Shown piece after piece: positions 16,527 through 26,256 of a DNA stretch of 49,127 nt (positions within the stretch are counted from its first letter, which is position 1; every line of letters starts with the position of its first letter). This DNA is from Candidatus Aegiribacteria sp. (GTDB lineage: Bacteria; Fermentibacterota; Fermentibacteria; Fermentibacterales; JCC-6), in assembly GCA_013138965.1 (NCBI GenBank), contig WTBT01000039.1:1-49127 (forward strand). The letters are read 5' to 3'. Position numbers and translations under genes: made by a program. Under the pieces are notes generated by a model. It was given only the letters and a program-made list of their open reading frames with translations. It was not told where the DNA came from and did no database searches.

Positions 16527-17468
16527 ATGGCCAAGATTGCTTACTATCCGGGCTGTGCCCTGAATGAAAGATCCTCCCATCTCGACCGCTCAGCACGGGA
16601 TGCTACCGTGAAACTGGGTTTCGAACTGGACGAGCTGGATACATGGACCTGCTGCGGGGCGGTTCCCCCGGTATCTGAAGAAAGGGTGATGAACCTTATT
16701 GCCCCTTCCAGAATTCTGAAAGATGTACGTGATTCGGGAAGAGATATTCTTATAACAATATGCGACTTCTGCTATAACACCCTTAAGCGCACAAACTATA
16801 GCATAAAATCCGATGAAATCACCAGGAAAAGAGTTAACGCTTTTCTTGCCGATGACACACCTGAGCGGGATTATCTGGAAAAGGATGATTCCCTCTGGGA
16901 AGATTACGAAGGCGAAGTTAAAGTCATTCATCTCATGGAATACCTGCGCGATGAACTGGGTTACGATAAGATAGCAGGAAGCCTTGAAAAACCATTGAAG
17001 GGACTCAAGATAGCCCCCTATTACGGCTGCGTCATGCTGAGGCCCCAGAACGAAATACAGCTGGACGACCCTGAGAATCCCTCGATAATCGAAGATTTTA
17101 TCACCGCACTGGATGCCCGGCCTGTGAAGTACCCTTACAGGACGGAATGCTGCGGATCGTATCTGTCGGTATCCAACCCTGACGCCTCCACAAGGCTGTG
17201 CTACAGAATACTCACTTCAGCCAGAAACAGCGGTGCGGATGCGGTTGTGGTGAGCTGTCCACTCTGTTTCTATAACCTTGATTCAAGACAGAAAGCCATA
17301 ACCGAAGCCTATTCCGATTTCAAGCCTGTTCCGATATTCTATTTTACTCAGCTTCTCTCTCTGGCACTTGGTGTTGATTGCGGCAGACAGGGGTTTGAAA
17401 AGCACTATGTAGATGTCACCCCTGTACTGGATAAGATCGGCGTCAGTACAGGAAAGGGGGATGAGTAA
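16527..17468 (+). CDS. hdrB: Heterodisulfide reductase-like subunit B
   Basis: A 313-residue protein with two complete cysteine-rich CCG domains: C10, C42-C43, C79, C82, and C168, C208-C209, C244, C247. In methanogens each such set holds a noncubane 4Fe-4S cluster that splits the CoM-S-S-CoB disulfide. The natural disulfide (or other acceptor) in a bacterium is unknown. ATG 16527 has GGAGG upstream. The stop shares one base with the hdrA start. Confidence 0.92.
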   Translation: MAKIAYYPGCALNERSSHLDRSARDATVKLGFELDELDTWTCCGAVPPVSEERVMNLIAPSRILKDVRDSGRDILITICDFCYNTLKRTNYSIKSDEITRKRVNAFLADDTPERDYLEKDDSLWEDYEGEVKVIHLMEYLRDELGYDKIAGSLEKPLKGLKIAPYYGCVMLRPQNEIQLDDPENPSIIEDFITALDARPVKYPYRTECCGSYLSVSNPDASTRLCYRILTSARNSGADAVVVSCPLCFYNLDSRQKAITEAYSDFKPVPIFYFTQLLSLALGVDCGRQGFEKHYVDVTPVLDKIGVSTGKGDE

Positions 17469-19423
17469 TGAAAAGGATAGGAGTCTTCGTCTGCCACTGC
17501 GGTATAAATATCGCTGAAACAGTCGATGTTAAACGTGTGGCCGAGGAAGCAATGCAGATGGAGGGTGTAACGTACGCCCAGGATTACATCTACATGTGCT
17601 CGGAGCCGGGGCAGGCCCTGGTCCGGGAAAAGATAAAAGAAGAAAATCTGGATGCCATTATCATCGCTGCCTGTTCCCCTACTCTTCATGAATCCACTTT
17701 CAGAGCTGCCGCAGAGGAGGCTGGGCTCAACCCCTGGCAGTGCGAAATCGCGAATATCCGCGAACAGTGCAGCTGGGTCCATACAGACAGGGAAAAGGCG
17801 ACCAGGAAGGCAATAAACATTGTCGGTACAATAGTTCAGAAGACAAGGCTGAACGAATCACTCGAACCGATTCCGGTTTCAATCACAAAAAAGGCCCTTG
17901 TGATCGGAGGTGGAATCGCCGGTATCCAGGCTGCCCTGGATATCGCCGACTCGGGCTACAAGGTTATCCTCGTAGAAAAGGAATCATCCATAGGCGGGCA
18001 TATGGCCCAGCTTTCCGAGACATTCCCAACCCTTGACTGCTCGCAGTGCATTCTCACCCCGAAGATGGTCGCGGCAGGTAAACATCCGAATATAGAACTC
18101 TTGACCTACTCCGAAATCGAAGAGGTTTCCGGATACGTGGGCAATTTCAATGTCAGGATAAGGCGGAAAGCTCCCTTCGTGGATTGGTCTAAATGTAACG
18201 GCTGCGGCCTTTGTATGGAAAAATGTCCCGCAAAAGTTTCCTCCGTCTTTGACAGGGAGCTTACAACACACGGGGCGATCTACGTTCCCTTCCCCCAGGC
18301 GGTCCCCAACAAACCGGTGATCGTAAAAGACAGCTGTATCTACTTCAAGACGGGAAAATGCCGTCTGTGCGAGAAGGTATGCGAGATAGGCGCTATAAAC
18401 TTCGAGCAGGAAGATCAGTTCATTGAAGAGGAGGTGGGAGCCATCATAACCGCCACCGGTTTCGAAACCCTTCCAGTTGCCGACCTGGCCGAATACGGCG
18501 CAGGAGATGTTCCCGATGTCATTGACGGACTGGCTTTCGAACGCCTTCTCTCAGCATCCGGCCCAACAGTCGGAGAGGTGAGGAGACCCTCTGACGGCAT
18601 GGTCCCGAAGGAGATTGTATTCGTTCAGTGCGCGGGTTCAAGGGATCCTGAGCGGTACAAACCCTACTGCTCCAAGATCTGCTGCATGTACACAACGAAA
18701 CATGCTCTTCTCTATAAGCACCGTGTTCATGATGGCCAGTCCTACATCTTCTACATAGATATCAGAACGGGCGGAAAAGGCTACGAAGAATTCTACCATA
18801 ACGCCGAGGAGGAAGAGGGTATCATCTATCTCCGTGGCAAGGTTGCGAAAATATTCCGGGACGGTGACAAAACTGTGGTCTGGGGAACGGACACCCTTAC
18901 CGGCAGGAACATTGAAATAGCTGCCGATCTTGTTGTCCTGGCCACTGCGGTGATCCCGAAGGACAGCACGGCAGAGCTGGTAAAGAAACTAAGAATACAT
19001 ACCGGACCCAACGGTTTCCTGTCCGAGGCCCACCCGAAGCTGCGCCCGGTTGAAAGCATCAACAGCGGTTTCTTCATAGCCGGAGCTGCTCAGGGACCCA
19101 GGGACATACCGGAAACAGTTGCCCAGGCCAGCGCTGCGGCATGCAAGGTGATCTCCCTCTTCTCAAGGGATCATCTGGAGCAGGATCCAGCTATCGCATG
19201 GGTTGATGAGGATCTCTGCGGCGGCTGCCGGATCTGCATTTCCGTCTGTCCATACGATGCCCGGGAATATGATGAAGAAAAGGGAATAGTAATTGTCAAT
19301 GAAGCTCTCTGCGAGGGCTGCGGCTCCTGCGTGGCCGCATGCGCCTGCGGAGCGACTCAGCAGAGGAATCTGTCGGATTCCCAGATCAAATCCATGGTTA
19401 CAGCAAGTCTGCGAGGTGAGTAA
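17468..19423 (+). CDS. hdrA: Heterodisulfide reductase-like subunit A, flavin bifurcation centre
   Basis: A 651-residue iron-sulfur flavoprotein. The N-terminal HdrA domain (1-135) has cysteines at 9, 11, 44, 69, 92 and 101. The FAD/thioredoxin-reductase domain starts at VIGGGIAGIQAA (145-156). Inserted ferredoxin motifs are KCNGCGLCMEKCP (242-254) and CRLCEKVC (298-305). The C-terminal ferredoxin (about 579-651) has two further cluster motifs. In Hdr complexes this FAD splits hydride-derived electron pairs, one to ferredoxin and one to HdrBC. It overlaps mvhD by one base. All key motifs are present. Confidence 0.93.
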   Translation: MKRIGVFVCHCGINIAETVDVKRVAEEAMQMEGVTYAQDYIYMCSEPGQALVREKIKEENLDAIIIAACSPTLHESTFRAAAEEAGLNPWQCEIANIREQCSWVHTDREKATRKAINIVGTIVQKTRLNESLEPIPVSITKKALVIGGGIAGIQAALDIADSGYKVILVEKESSIGGHMAQLSETFPTLDCSQCILTPKMVAAGKHPNIELLTYSEIEEVSGYVGNFNVRIRRKAPFVDWSKCNGCGLCMEKCPAKVSSVFDRELTTHGAIYVPFPQAVPNKPVIVKDSCIYFKTGKCRLCEKVCEIGAINFEQEDQFIEEEVGAIITATGFETLPVADLAEYGAGDVPDVIDGLAFERLLSASGPTVGEVRRPSDGMVPKEIVFVQCAGSRDPERYKPYCSKICCMYTTKHALLYKHRVHDGQSYIFYIDIRTGGKGYEEFYHNAEEEEGIIYLRGKVAKIFRDGDKTVVWGTDTLTGRNIEIAADLVVLATAVIPKDSTAELVKKLRIHTGPNGFLSEAHPKLRPVESINSGFFIAGAAQGPRDIPETVAQASAAACKVISLFSRDHLEQDPAIAWVDEDLCGGCRICISVCPYDAREYDEEKGIVIVNEALCEGCGSCVAACACGATQQRNLSDSQIKSMVTASLRGE

Positions 19424-19842
19424 TGTTTGAGCCCAAGATAGTCTGCTTTCTGTGCAAGTGGTGCACCAGCGCCGGTGCCGACCTGGCAGGCACTTCACGG
19501 CTGAAGTACAGGCCCAATGGAGTTAATATCAGATTCATGTGTTCAAGCAGGGTCGACCCTGAGCATATCCTCTGGGCATTCCATGAGGGAGCCGACGGGG
19601 TTCTCATAGGAGGATGCCATCCAGGAGACTGCCACTACGAGGATGGCAATTACAAGACACAGGCTCGTATTTCCCTCCTGAACCGCCTGCTGGATGATTT
19701 CGGGATAGATACCCGGCGCCTCCGGCTGGAGTGGATCTCCGCTGCAGAGGGAACAAAATTCGCGAATGTAATGAATGATTTCACGGAGGAACTGCGTTCA
19801 AAAGGACCGCTTAAACTCGCGGCAAGGGAGATGGCAAAATGA
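19423..19842 (+). CDS. mvhD: MvhD-type 2Fe-2S adaptor subunit
   Basis: A 139-residue MvhD/FlpD family protein. Cysteines at 8, 11, 14, 40, 65 and 70 are in the family pattern (CFLCKWC, then GGCHPGDCHY). It carries electrons from the hydrogenase to HdrA. It overlaps hdrA by one base and the next gene by four, implying a fixed stoichiometry. Confidence 0.92.
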   Translation: MFEPKIVCFLCKWCTSAGADLAGTSRLKYRPNGVNIRFMCSSRVDPEHILWAFHEGADGVLIGGCHPGDCHYEDGNYKTQARISLLNRLLDDFGIDTRRLRLEWISAAEGTKFANVMNDFTEELRSKGPLKLAAREMAK

Positions 19843-20582
19843 CAAAACCGTCCGAAACAACCGAGGACTTGCTGGTTCCCATCTTCTTCATGGGGAAAAG
19901 GTACGATGTGCCGCCAAGTCTTACTATTCAGAAAGCCCTGGAATACGCAGGCTATCAGCACATAAGGGGCTGCGGATGTCGTGGAGGAGTATGCGGCGCC
20001 TGCGGTACAGTGTTCCGGATACCTGACAGCTACAAACTTCAGGTCGGACTGGCCTGCCAGACAGTTGTACAGCCGGGAATGCACCTGATGATAATGCCCT
20101 ATTATCCAGGGAACAGATCCTCATTCGATATTGAGGAGATGAATGGAACGGGCGGGGAAGTTGCCTCCCTGTATCCGGAAATATTCAAATGTATCGGATG
20201 CAATGCATGCAGCCAGGGTTGTCCGATGGACATAGATGTGATGCATTACATGGCCCAGGCTATAAGGGGCGACATTGCCGGAGTGGCTGAAACATCCTTT
20301 GACTGCATCATGTGCGGCCTCTGCGCTTCCAGATGCCCGGCGGAAGAAGTACAGTTCAATATAGCCATCCTTGCAAGAAGGCTGAACGCAAGACACATAA
20401 TCCGCAGGGCAGAACACCTGGAAGAAAGAGTAAAAGAGATTAATAACGGGAAATTCGAAATACCTCTGAGGGATCTGATGAGCAAATCAAAGGAAGGGCT
20501 GAAGGAACTGTACAAATCCCGGGAAACGGAGCCTCAGATGTCAGAGGATGACTGGAAGCCTGCGGACGCGAGGTATGTCTGA
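19839..20582 (+). CDS. FrdB/SdhB-like iron-sulfur protein in the Hdr operon
   Basis: A 247-residue protein with an N-terminal 2Fe-2S domain (C47, C52, C55, C73, in GCRGGVCGACG) and a dicluster ferredoxin domain (C118/121/124/128 and C156/159/162/166). This is the layout of fumarate reductase/succinate dehydrogenase iron-sulfur subunits and of TfrB from methanogens, but without TfrB's C-terminal CCG domain. That domain exists here as the separate HdrB. The second and third clusters both have four cysteines, whereas respiratory FrdB has a 3Fe-4S site. It overlaps mvhD by four bases. It probably wires the next gene's flavin to the Hdr complex (inference). Confidence 0.82.
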   Translation: MTKPSETTEDLLVPIFFMGKRYDVPPSLTIQKALEYAGYQHIRGCGCRGGVCGACGTVFRIPDSYKLQVGLACQTVVQPGMHLMIMPYYPGNRSSFDIEEMNGTGGEVASLYPEIFKCIGCNACSQGCPMDIDVMHYMAQAIRGDIAGVAETSFDCIMCGLCASRCPAEEVQFNIAILARRLNARHIIRRAEHLEERVKEINNGKFEIPLRDLMSKSKEGLKELYKSRETEPQMSEDDWKPADARYV

Positions 20583-20612
20583 TGAGTATGACAATTCGAC
20601 TGGAGGTCAGCA

Positions 20613-22292
20613 ATGCCGTATCCTGAATCGCTGAATAAGCTTATGGAAAAAGTGGTGGCCACCCGTCCAGCAAGGGTGGAGAGAAAGAAGAACGATGAGG
20701 AATTCCCTCCTCTCAAACTTGAGGAACGGGAACCGGTTCTCAGAAATTTCCATCCGGATTTTATCAAAGGAACACGCCGGGAGATCAAAGTCGGGCCCAG
20801 CAAAGGTTACGCCATCAGTAATGAAATAGTGGACCTCCTTGAAGCTAAAAGCAGGGTGAACCCCTACCTGATCAACCTTTTCGATCCTGATTTCGAAACG
20901 GATATCCTTATAATCGGCGCCGGTGGAGCCGGAACCGCGGCTGCGCTTCTTGCTGCTGAAAACGGCGCTAAGGTTACGATCGCGACGAAACTTCGCCATG
21001 GAGACGCGAATACCATGATGGCCGAGGGGGGCATTCAGGCAGCCGATAAGGTTGGAAAGGATTCTCCATACTACCATTATCTGGACATTCTTGGAGGCGG
21101 TCACTTCGTAAATGATCCGGAACTTGTATACACGATGGTTCAGAATGCGCCGGACGCTTTAAGATGGCTCGAAGGGATGGGAACATCTTTCTCCAAGTAC
21201 GAAGACGGCAGAATGAAAACCATGCATGGTGGCGGAACATGCCGCAAGCGGATGCATTACGCGGCGGATATCACCGGCGCTGAAATAATGAAGACCATCC
21301 GTGACGAAGCAAGAAATCACATGGACATGATCAATGTGATCGAATTCTGCCCCGCGGTGGAAATAGCGCTTGATGATCAGGGGCGCTGCGCGGGAGCCGT
21401 TCTATACAATCTGGAGACAGCAGAATACCTTTTTGTGAAGGCAAAGGCTGTTATCATGGCAACCGGTGGAAGCGGTAGGCTGCACATACAGAATTTCATG
21501 ACCACCAACCACTACGGCGCCACAGCAGACGGCATCGTCATGGCTTACAGAGCCGGAGTTCCAATCTCTTTCCTTCATACGGTGCAGTACCATCCCACAG
21601 GGGTAGTATTCCCTGAACAGGCTGAAGGAATTCTGATAACGGAAAAATTCCGCGGCGCAGGCGCGAATGTACTTAACATTCACGGAGAGCAGTTCGTCTA
21701 CGAGCGTGAACCGAGGGATGTGGAAGCTGCCTGCATCATCCGCGAATGCAGCCCGAAAGGAAGGGGCAACGGCGTTCCTACTCCCACGGGCAAATTCGGT
21801 GTATGGCTTGATTCCCCAATGATCGAGATGCTCAAGGGTGAAGGAACGGTAAGGAAAGAGTTCCCCGGCAAGCACATTCTATTCAGACGGTTCGGAATCG
21901 ATATCTCCAAAGAACCCATGCTCATCCACCCGACGCTGCACTACCAGAACGGCGGACTGGACATAAACTGCAAATGTGAGACAAATGTACCCGGCCTTTA
22001 CGCCGCAGGCGAAGTATCCGCGGGAATTCACGGCGAGAACAGGCTCATGGGTAATTCTCTCCTGGATGTTATCGTGTTCGGCAGAATAGCCGGCGCACAG
22101 GCAGCTATGTACATCAGGGAACATGATGAGGGCGGCCCCGCGAATCTCGATCATGTCAAACGCTACAATGAAGAAGTGGAAGCCGCGGAAATAGAAGAAG
22201 AGAGAATAGCACCCATGATACTGCCGGACTACAGCAATCCTGAAGTCAGGAAAAAGCAGCTTACGAAGGATTACTTCGGAACCCTGTCATGA
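20613..22292 (+). CDS. FrdA/SdhA/TfrA-like flavoprotein in the Hdr operon
   Basis: A 559-residue flavoprotein of the fumarate reductase/succinate dehydrogenase family. Before the dinucleotide site (IIGAGGAGTAAALLAA, about 99-114) is an unusual extension of about 95 residues. Family motifs follow: HPTGVVFPE (about 328-336), EKFRGAGA, EPRDVEAA (with the Arg equivalent to the catalytic one in FrdA), HYQNGGL and ENRLMGNSLLDVIVFGR. These favour fumarate/succinate or a related dicarboxylate over sulfur substrates, but L-aspartate oxidase-like or APS-type activity is not excluded. It has GGAGG upstream and sits between the FeS protein and the hydrogenase genes. Confidence 0.85.
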   Translation: MPYPESLNKLMEKVVATRPARVERKKNDEEFPPLKLEEREPVLRNFHPDFIKGTRREIKVGPSKGYAISNEIVDLLEAKSRVNPYLINLFDPDFETDILIIGAGGAGTAAALLAAENGAKVTIATKLRHGDANTMMAEGGIQAADKVGKDSPYYHYLDILGGGHFVNDPELVYTMVQNAPDALRWLEGMGTSFSKYEDGRMKTMHGGGTCRKRMHYAADITGAEIMKTIRDEARNHMDMINVIEFCPAVEIALDDQGRCAGAVLYNLETAEYLFVKAKAVIMATGGSGRLHIQNFMTTNHYGATADGIVMAYRAGVPISFLHTVQYHPTGVVFPEQAEGILITEKFRGAGANVLNIHGEQFVYEREPRDVEAACIIRECSPKGRGNGVPTPTGKFGVWLDSPMIEMLKGEGTVRKEFPGKHILFRRFGIDISKEPMLIHPTLHYQNGGLDINCKCETNVPGLYAAGEVSAGIHGENRLMGNSLLDVIVFGRIAGAQAAMYIREHDEGGPANLDHVKRYNEEVEAAEIEEERIAPMILPDYSNPEVRKKQLTKDYFGTLS

Positions 22293-22311
22293 TGAGAAAC
22301 GAGGATTATTC

Positions 22312-23283
22312 ATGAGCAAACCGAAAGTAGCCTTCTACTGGGCTGCCAGCTGTGGCGGATGTGAGATAGCCATACTGGATATAGGGGACAGAATACTGCC
22401 TCTTACCGAGGCTGTGGAGATCGTTTTCTGGCCCTGTGCCATCGATATTAAATACGATGAAGTCAGAGCCATGGAGGATGGGGAGATAGATCTATGCCTG
22501 TTCAACGGAGCCATAAGGAATTCGGAGAACGAGGAGATGGCGAAACTTCTCAGGCGGAAATCGAAATTACTTGTGGCCTACGGCTCGTGTGCCTATGAGG
22601 GGTGTATTCCGGGGCTTGCCAACCTGAAAACCCGCACGGAAATCTTCAGGCGCAGCTACATTGAAGTACCTTCAATGGACAACCCGGAGGGTATCTACCC
22701 ACAGACCAGAACGGAAGTGCCTGAAGGAATACTCGAACTGCCGGAATTCTACGATACCGTATATACACTCGATCAGGTTGTGGATGTTGATTACTACGTT
22801 CCCGGGTGCCCTCCTGTCGCGGATCAGACATGGGCTGTACTGGAAGCTGTGCTTGAAGGCAATCTTCCAGAGAAAGGCAGTGTAGTGGGCGCGGGTAGGA
22901 AGATAGTGTGCGATGACTGCCCGCTGGAAAAAAAGGAAACAAAAATCTCCCGTTTTGTCAGGCCCCACCAGATCATACCCGAACCGGATACATGCCTGCT
23001 TGAACAGGGTATATACTGCGCTGGAATAGGAACACGCGCGGGATGTGAGGCTCTCTGTCCTTCCGTCGGTATGCCGTGCAGAGGGTGCTACGGACCCCCA
23101 CCAGGAGTATTTGACCAGGGCGCAAAGATAGTAAGTGCACTCGGTTCAATAATAGACTCCGAGGACCCTGATGAAGTTGACAGGATAATGGAACAGATCC
23201 CCTGTCCCGCAGGTCTCTTCTACCGCTTCAGCCTGCCACATTCAATACTCCGGAGGAAGACTACAGATGACTACAAGGATTAG
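22312..23283 (+). CDS. mvhG: [NiFe]-hydrogenase small subunit, MvhG type
   Basis: A 323-residue small subunit of the cytoplasmic group 3c type, with no twin-arginine signal. The proximal cluster motif CGGC (C14, C17) is near the N-terminus, with YGSCAYEGCIPG and PGCPP further on. The C-terminal part has extra cysteines for medial and distal clusters, including CPSVGMPCRGCYG. It passes electrons from the nickel site to MvhD. It overlaps the large-subunit gene by 17 bases. Confidence 0.9.
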   Translation: MSKPKVAFYWAASCGGCEIAILDIGDRILPLTEAVEIVFWPCAIDIKYDEVRAMEDGEIDLCLFNGAIRNSENEEMAKLLRRKSKLLVAYGSCAYEGCIPGLANLKTRTEIFRRSYIEVPSMDNPEGIYPQTRTEVPEGILELPEFYDTVYTLDQVVDVDYYVPGCPPVADQTWAVLEAVLEGNLPEKGSVVGAGRKIVCDDCPLEKKETKISRFVRPHQIIPEPDTCLLEQGIYCAGIGTRAGCEALCPSVGMPCRGCYGPPPGVFDQGAKIVSALGSIIDSEDPDEVDRIMEQIPCPAGLFYRFSLPHSILRRKTTDDYKD

Positions 23284-24730
23284 CATTGACCCGATAACCC
23301 GCCTTGAGGGTCACGGGAAGGTAGAGATATTTCTTGACGATGCGGGTAATGTAGATAACGTCTATTTCCAGGTTCCGGAGCTTCGGGGCTTCGAAACATT
23401 CTGTGAGGGGCATCCTGTTGAGGAACTGGCAAGGATAACCACCAGAATATGCGGTGTCTGCCCTGAAGCCCACCACATGGCTTCCGCAAAAGCTGCAGAT
23501 GCTGTGTACGGAGTGGAAATACCATCGGCGGCAAAAAAGCTGAGGGAACTGCTATACAGCGCATTCTTCGTAACCGATCACGCAACCCATTTCTACATTC
23601 TGGGAGGGCCTGATTTCATAGTGGGGCCCGATTCAGACCCGAAGGTCAGAAATATCCTCGGCGTTATAGCCAAGGTCGGCAGGGAAACAGGCCTCAGGGT
23701 GATCAACACAAGGCACAGGTGCCATCAGGTTATCAAGACACTTGGCGGAAAGACAATACATCCGGTTTCATCGATCCCCGGCGGAGTCTCGAAGGGGCTC
23801 AACGAGGAGGAGAGGAAAGAAATCGAGGGTGTGGCCCGCGATGCCGTGGAATTCGGCAGGTTCAGCCTGAAAGCTTTTGAAGACATAGTCCTCGCGAACA
23901 AGTCGTATGTAGATATGATCCTGCACGAGGGATACTCTCACAACACCTACAACATGGGAACCGTCGATGAAAACAACCTCAGCAACTTTTATGAAGGCAT
24001 GGTCAGGATAACAGACCAGGATGGTAATGAATTCGCGAAATTCCATCCGGACGATTACCTTGATCATATAGCGGAAAGGGTTGAACCCTGGACATACCTG
24101 AAATTCCCATATCTGAAAAAGATAGGCTGGAAGGGCTTCGTTGACGGCAAGGCCAGCGGCGTATACAAAGCCACTCCTCTTTCCAGGTGCAACGCTGCCG
24201 ATGGAATGGCCACTCCGCTGGCACATGAAGAGTACGAAAAGATGTACGATACACTTGCGGGAAAACCGATAAACGCAACCCTGGCTACACACTGGGCCCG
24301 TCTTGTGGAGCTGTTGTACGCTGCTGAACGTATGCTTGAGCTGGCAGTCGACCCCGAGATAACCTCTGACAACATAAGAACGATACCAACCAAGACACCC
24401 TCAGAAGGCGTTGGAGAGGTTGAGGCGCCCAGAGGAACACTGTTTCATCACTACATTACGGATGAGAACGGTATCGTGAAAAAAGTCAACCTCATAGTTG
24501 GAACCACGAACAACAACGCGGCCATCTGCATGTCACTCAAGAAAGCGGCCCAGACTGTAATAAAGAACGGCAATATAGGGCAGGGACTTCTGAACCTGGT
24601 GGAAATGGGATTCAGGGCATATGACCCCTGTCTCGGGTGCGCAACGCATTCCCTGCCAGGCTCAATGCCGCTTATTATTAGCATCCACGACTGCGAAGGA
24701 GAAATTCTGGAGCAGATAAGAAGGAACTGA
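23267..24730 (+). CDS. mvhA: [NiFe]-hydrogenase large subunit, MvhA type (group 3c)
   Basis: A 487-residue catalytic subunit. Nickel ligands are C62 and C65 in RICGVCPEAHH, and C455 and C458 in DPCLGCATH. Cleavage after H461 by the maturation protease would remove the last 26 residues. Group 3c enzymes in Hdr complexes oxidise H2 in the cytoplasm. The gene ends the operon, 15 bases before the promoter of the tRNA gene. Confidence 0.93.
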   Translation: MTTRISIDPITRLEGHGKVEIFLDDAGNVDNVYFQVPELRGFETFCEGHPVEELARITTRICGVCPEAHHMASAKAADAVYGVEIPSAAKKLRELLYSAFFVTDHATHFYILGGPDFIVGPDSDPKVRNILGVIAKVGRETGLRVINTRHRCHQVIKTLGGKTIHPVSSIPGGVSKGLNEEERKEIEGVARDAVEFGRFSLKAFEDIVLANKSYVDMILHEGYSHNTYNMGTVDENNLSNFYEGMVRITDQDGNEFAKFHPDDYLDHIAERVEPWTYLKFPYLKKIGWKGFVDGKASGVYKATPLSRCNAADGMATPLAHEEYEKMYDTLAGKPINATLATHWARLVELLYAAERMLELAVDPEITSDNIRTIPTKTPSEGVGEVEAPRGTLFHHYITDENGIVKKVNLIVGTTNNNAAICMSLKKAAQTVIKNGNIGQGLLNLVEMGFRAYDPCLGCATHSLPGSMPLIISIHDCEGEILEQIRRN

Positions 24731-24745
24731 AATCGCTTTCCGCCC

Positions 24746-24773
24746 TTGACAGTCACGGCATCTTTCCTATAAT
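24746..24773 (+). promoter_or_regulatory. Promoter of the initiator tRNA gene
   Basis: TTGACA (24746-24751) and TATAAT (24768-24773) with a 16-base spacer. It lies 13 bases before the tRNA, with a GC-rich discriminator (GCGCC) typical of stringently controlled stable-RNA promoters. Confidence 0.8.
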
Positions 24774-24785
24774 GCGCCTTGCAGT

Positions 24786-24862
<77 letters not shown>

Positions 24863-24866
24863 AAAC

Positions 24867-24891
24867 GAACCCGGTCCATTGGGCCGGGTTC
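24867..24891 (+). terminator. Terminator after the tRNA
   Basis: GAACCCGG (24867-24874) pairs with CCGGGTTC (24884-24891), an 8-bp stem just after the CCA end, followed by CTGTCTATT. It should end the tRNA transcript. From here to 25047 nothing else is seen. Confidence 0.7.
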
Positions 24892-25047
24892 TGTCTATTC
24901 CAGGGTACGGAGTATCGCCGTGTTTACACTGGAACTAGATACAGAGGAATTGAACTGTATCTACAAGTGTGGGATGATCCCACTGTAATCGAAGTTGGAA
25001 CTTTTCGATACGATTTGTGCCAGACGTCATTTGAAACTATTTATAGA

Positions 25048-26208
25048 TTAATCTACTTCTGTTCCCTCACTGAGCAGTTTCAGGTACTTGCCATGCATGT
25101 AGAGTTTCCCACGTTTCTTCCCGGTGATCTCCCGCACAATACCCATTTTCTGAAGGATCTGCATTCCGGAGGATGCTGTCGGGAAAGAGAGTCCGGTGCT
25201 CTCACAAACATCTGGAATAGATCTTAGAGGTTTTGCTTTGAGAGCCTCAAGTACTCGGAGAGTAGAACCCGCCCTCCTACCAGTCGCTTCAATCCTGACT
25301 TTGTCTTCAAGAAAGCAAGCTGAAAGCTGCTGTGCGGTGGAAACTGCTTCCTCGGCAGTAGCACGAATACCTTCAAGAAAGAAGGAAAGCCAGGTTTCCC
25401 AGTCTCCTCTTTTCCGAACCATATTCAGGAGTTCATAGTATTCTGAGCGGTTCTGCTTCAAATACAGGCTCAGATAGAGGAGAGGTTCCTGTAGAATTCC
25501 TGCTTCACAGAGCAGAAAAGTAATGAGCAACCTCCCGACTCTACCATTTCCGTCCAGGAAGGGATGTATTGTCTCAAACTGCACATGGGCAAGCCCTGCA
25601 AGGATAAGTACAGGCAGATTATTCTCAGAGTGCAGAAAACGCTCAAGATCTGACATGCAGCCAACCACTTTCGTGTGTGGAGGAGGTACAAATACAGCAT
25701 TGCCTGGACGTGATCCACCGATCCAGTTCTGTGAGCGCCTGAACTCACCGGAGGATTTCTCGCTCCCGCGACCCCTTCTTAAAAGTACAGCATGGATTTC
25801 CCGAATCAACCGATTTGAAAGGGGGAAGCCGTCCCTGAGCCTGGATAAACCATGCTCCAAGGCAGCAACGTAGTTCACAACTTCGATAACATCATCTACT
25901 GGTACTCCAGGTTCATCGCTGTGCTCAAACAGTAGAAGGTCGGACAGAGAAGATTGTGTCCCCTCTATCTGCGAGGAGAGAACGGCTTCCTTCCGCACAT
26001 AGGAATAGAGGAAGAGTTCCTTGTCAGGTAGGTGGGAAGAGACTCCATCGAGTCGCCCCAGAGCAAGGACAGCGTTCTCCAGATCTCGCTGAAGGGTACC
26101 CTCCATTGTCACAGGAGGAGAAGGTGGCAGGGGATAGGGTACGAAGGCTTGAACAGATTCACCACCTCCAGTGGAAACTTCGTAATGTCCTGTTTCACTT
26201 CGCTTCAT
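25048..26208 (-). CDS. Fic-domain protein with winged-helix C-terminus
   Basis: A 386-residue protein of the Fic/DUF4172-type architecture. An N-terminal domain carries the inhibitory helix motif LSSQIEG (77-83, the SxxxEG form). The Fic core has [12 protein letters not shown] (215-226), with catalytic His215 and the anion-binding loop. A C-terminal winged helix follows (about 310-375). Fic enzymes usually transfer AMP from ATP to protein hydroxyls; the inhibitory Glu holds the enzyme off until needed. The target is unknown. A 10-bp inverted repeat upstream (26257-26284) could be its operator. The gene is a common passenger on islands. Confidence 0.88.
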   Translation of the reverse strand: MKRSETGHYEVSTGGGESVQAFVPYPLPPSPPVTMEGTLQRDLENAVLALGRLDGVSSHLPDKELFLYSYVRKEAVLSSQIEGTQSSLSDLLLFEHSDEPGVPVDDVIEVVNYVAALEHGLSRLRDGFPLSNRLIREIHAVLLRRGRGSEKSSGEFRRSQNWIGGSRPGNAVFVPPPHTKVVGCMSDLERFLHSENNLPVLILAGLAHVQFETIHPFLDGNGRVGRLLITFLLCEAGILQEPLLYLSLYLKQNRSEYYELLNMVRKRGDWETWLSFFLEGIRATAEEAVSTAQQLSACFLEDKVRIEATGRRAGSTLRVLEALKAKPLRSIPDVCESTGLSFPTASSGMQILQKMGIVREITGKKRGKLYMHGKYLKLLSEGTEVD

Positions 26209-26256
26209 ATTCCTATATTGTTTCTAATTCAGAAAAATTGAATACCGCTAACTACT

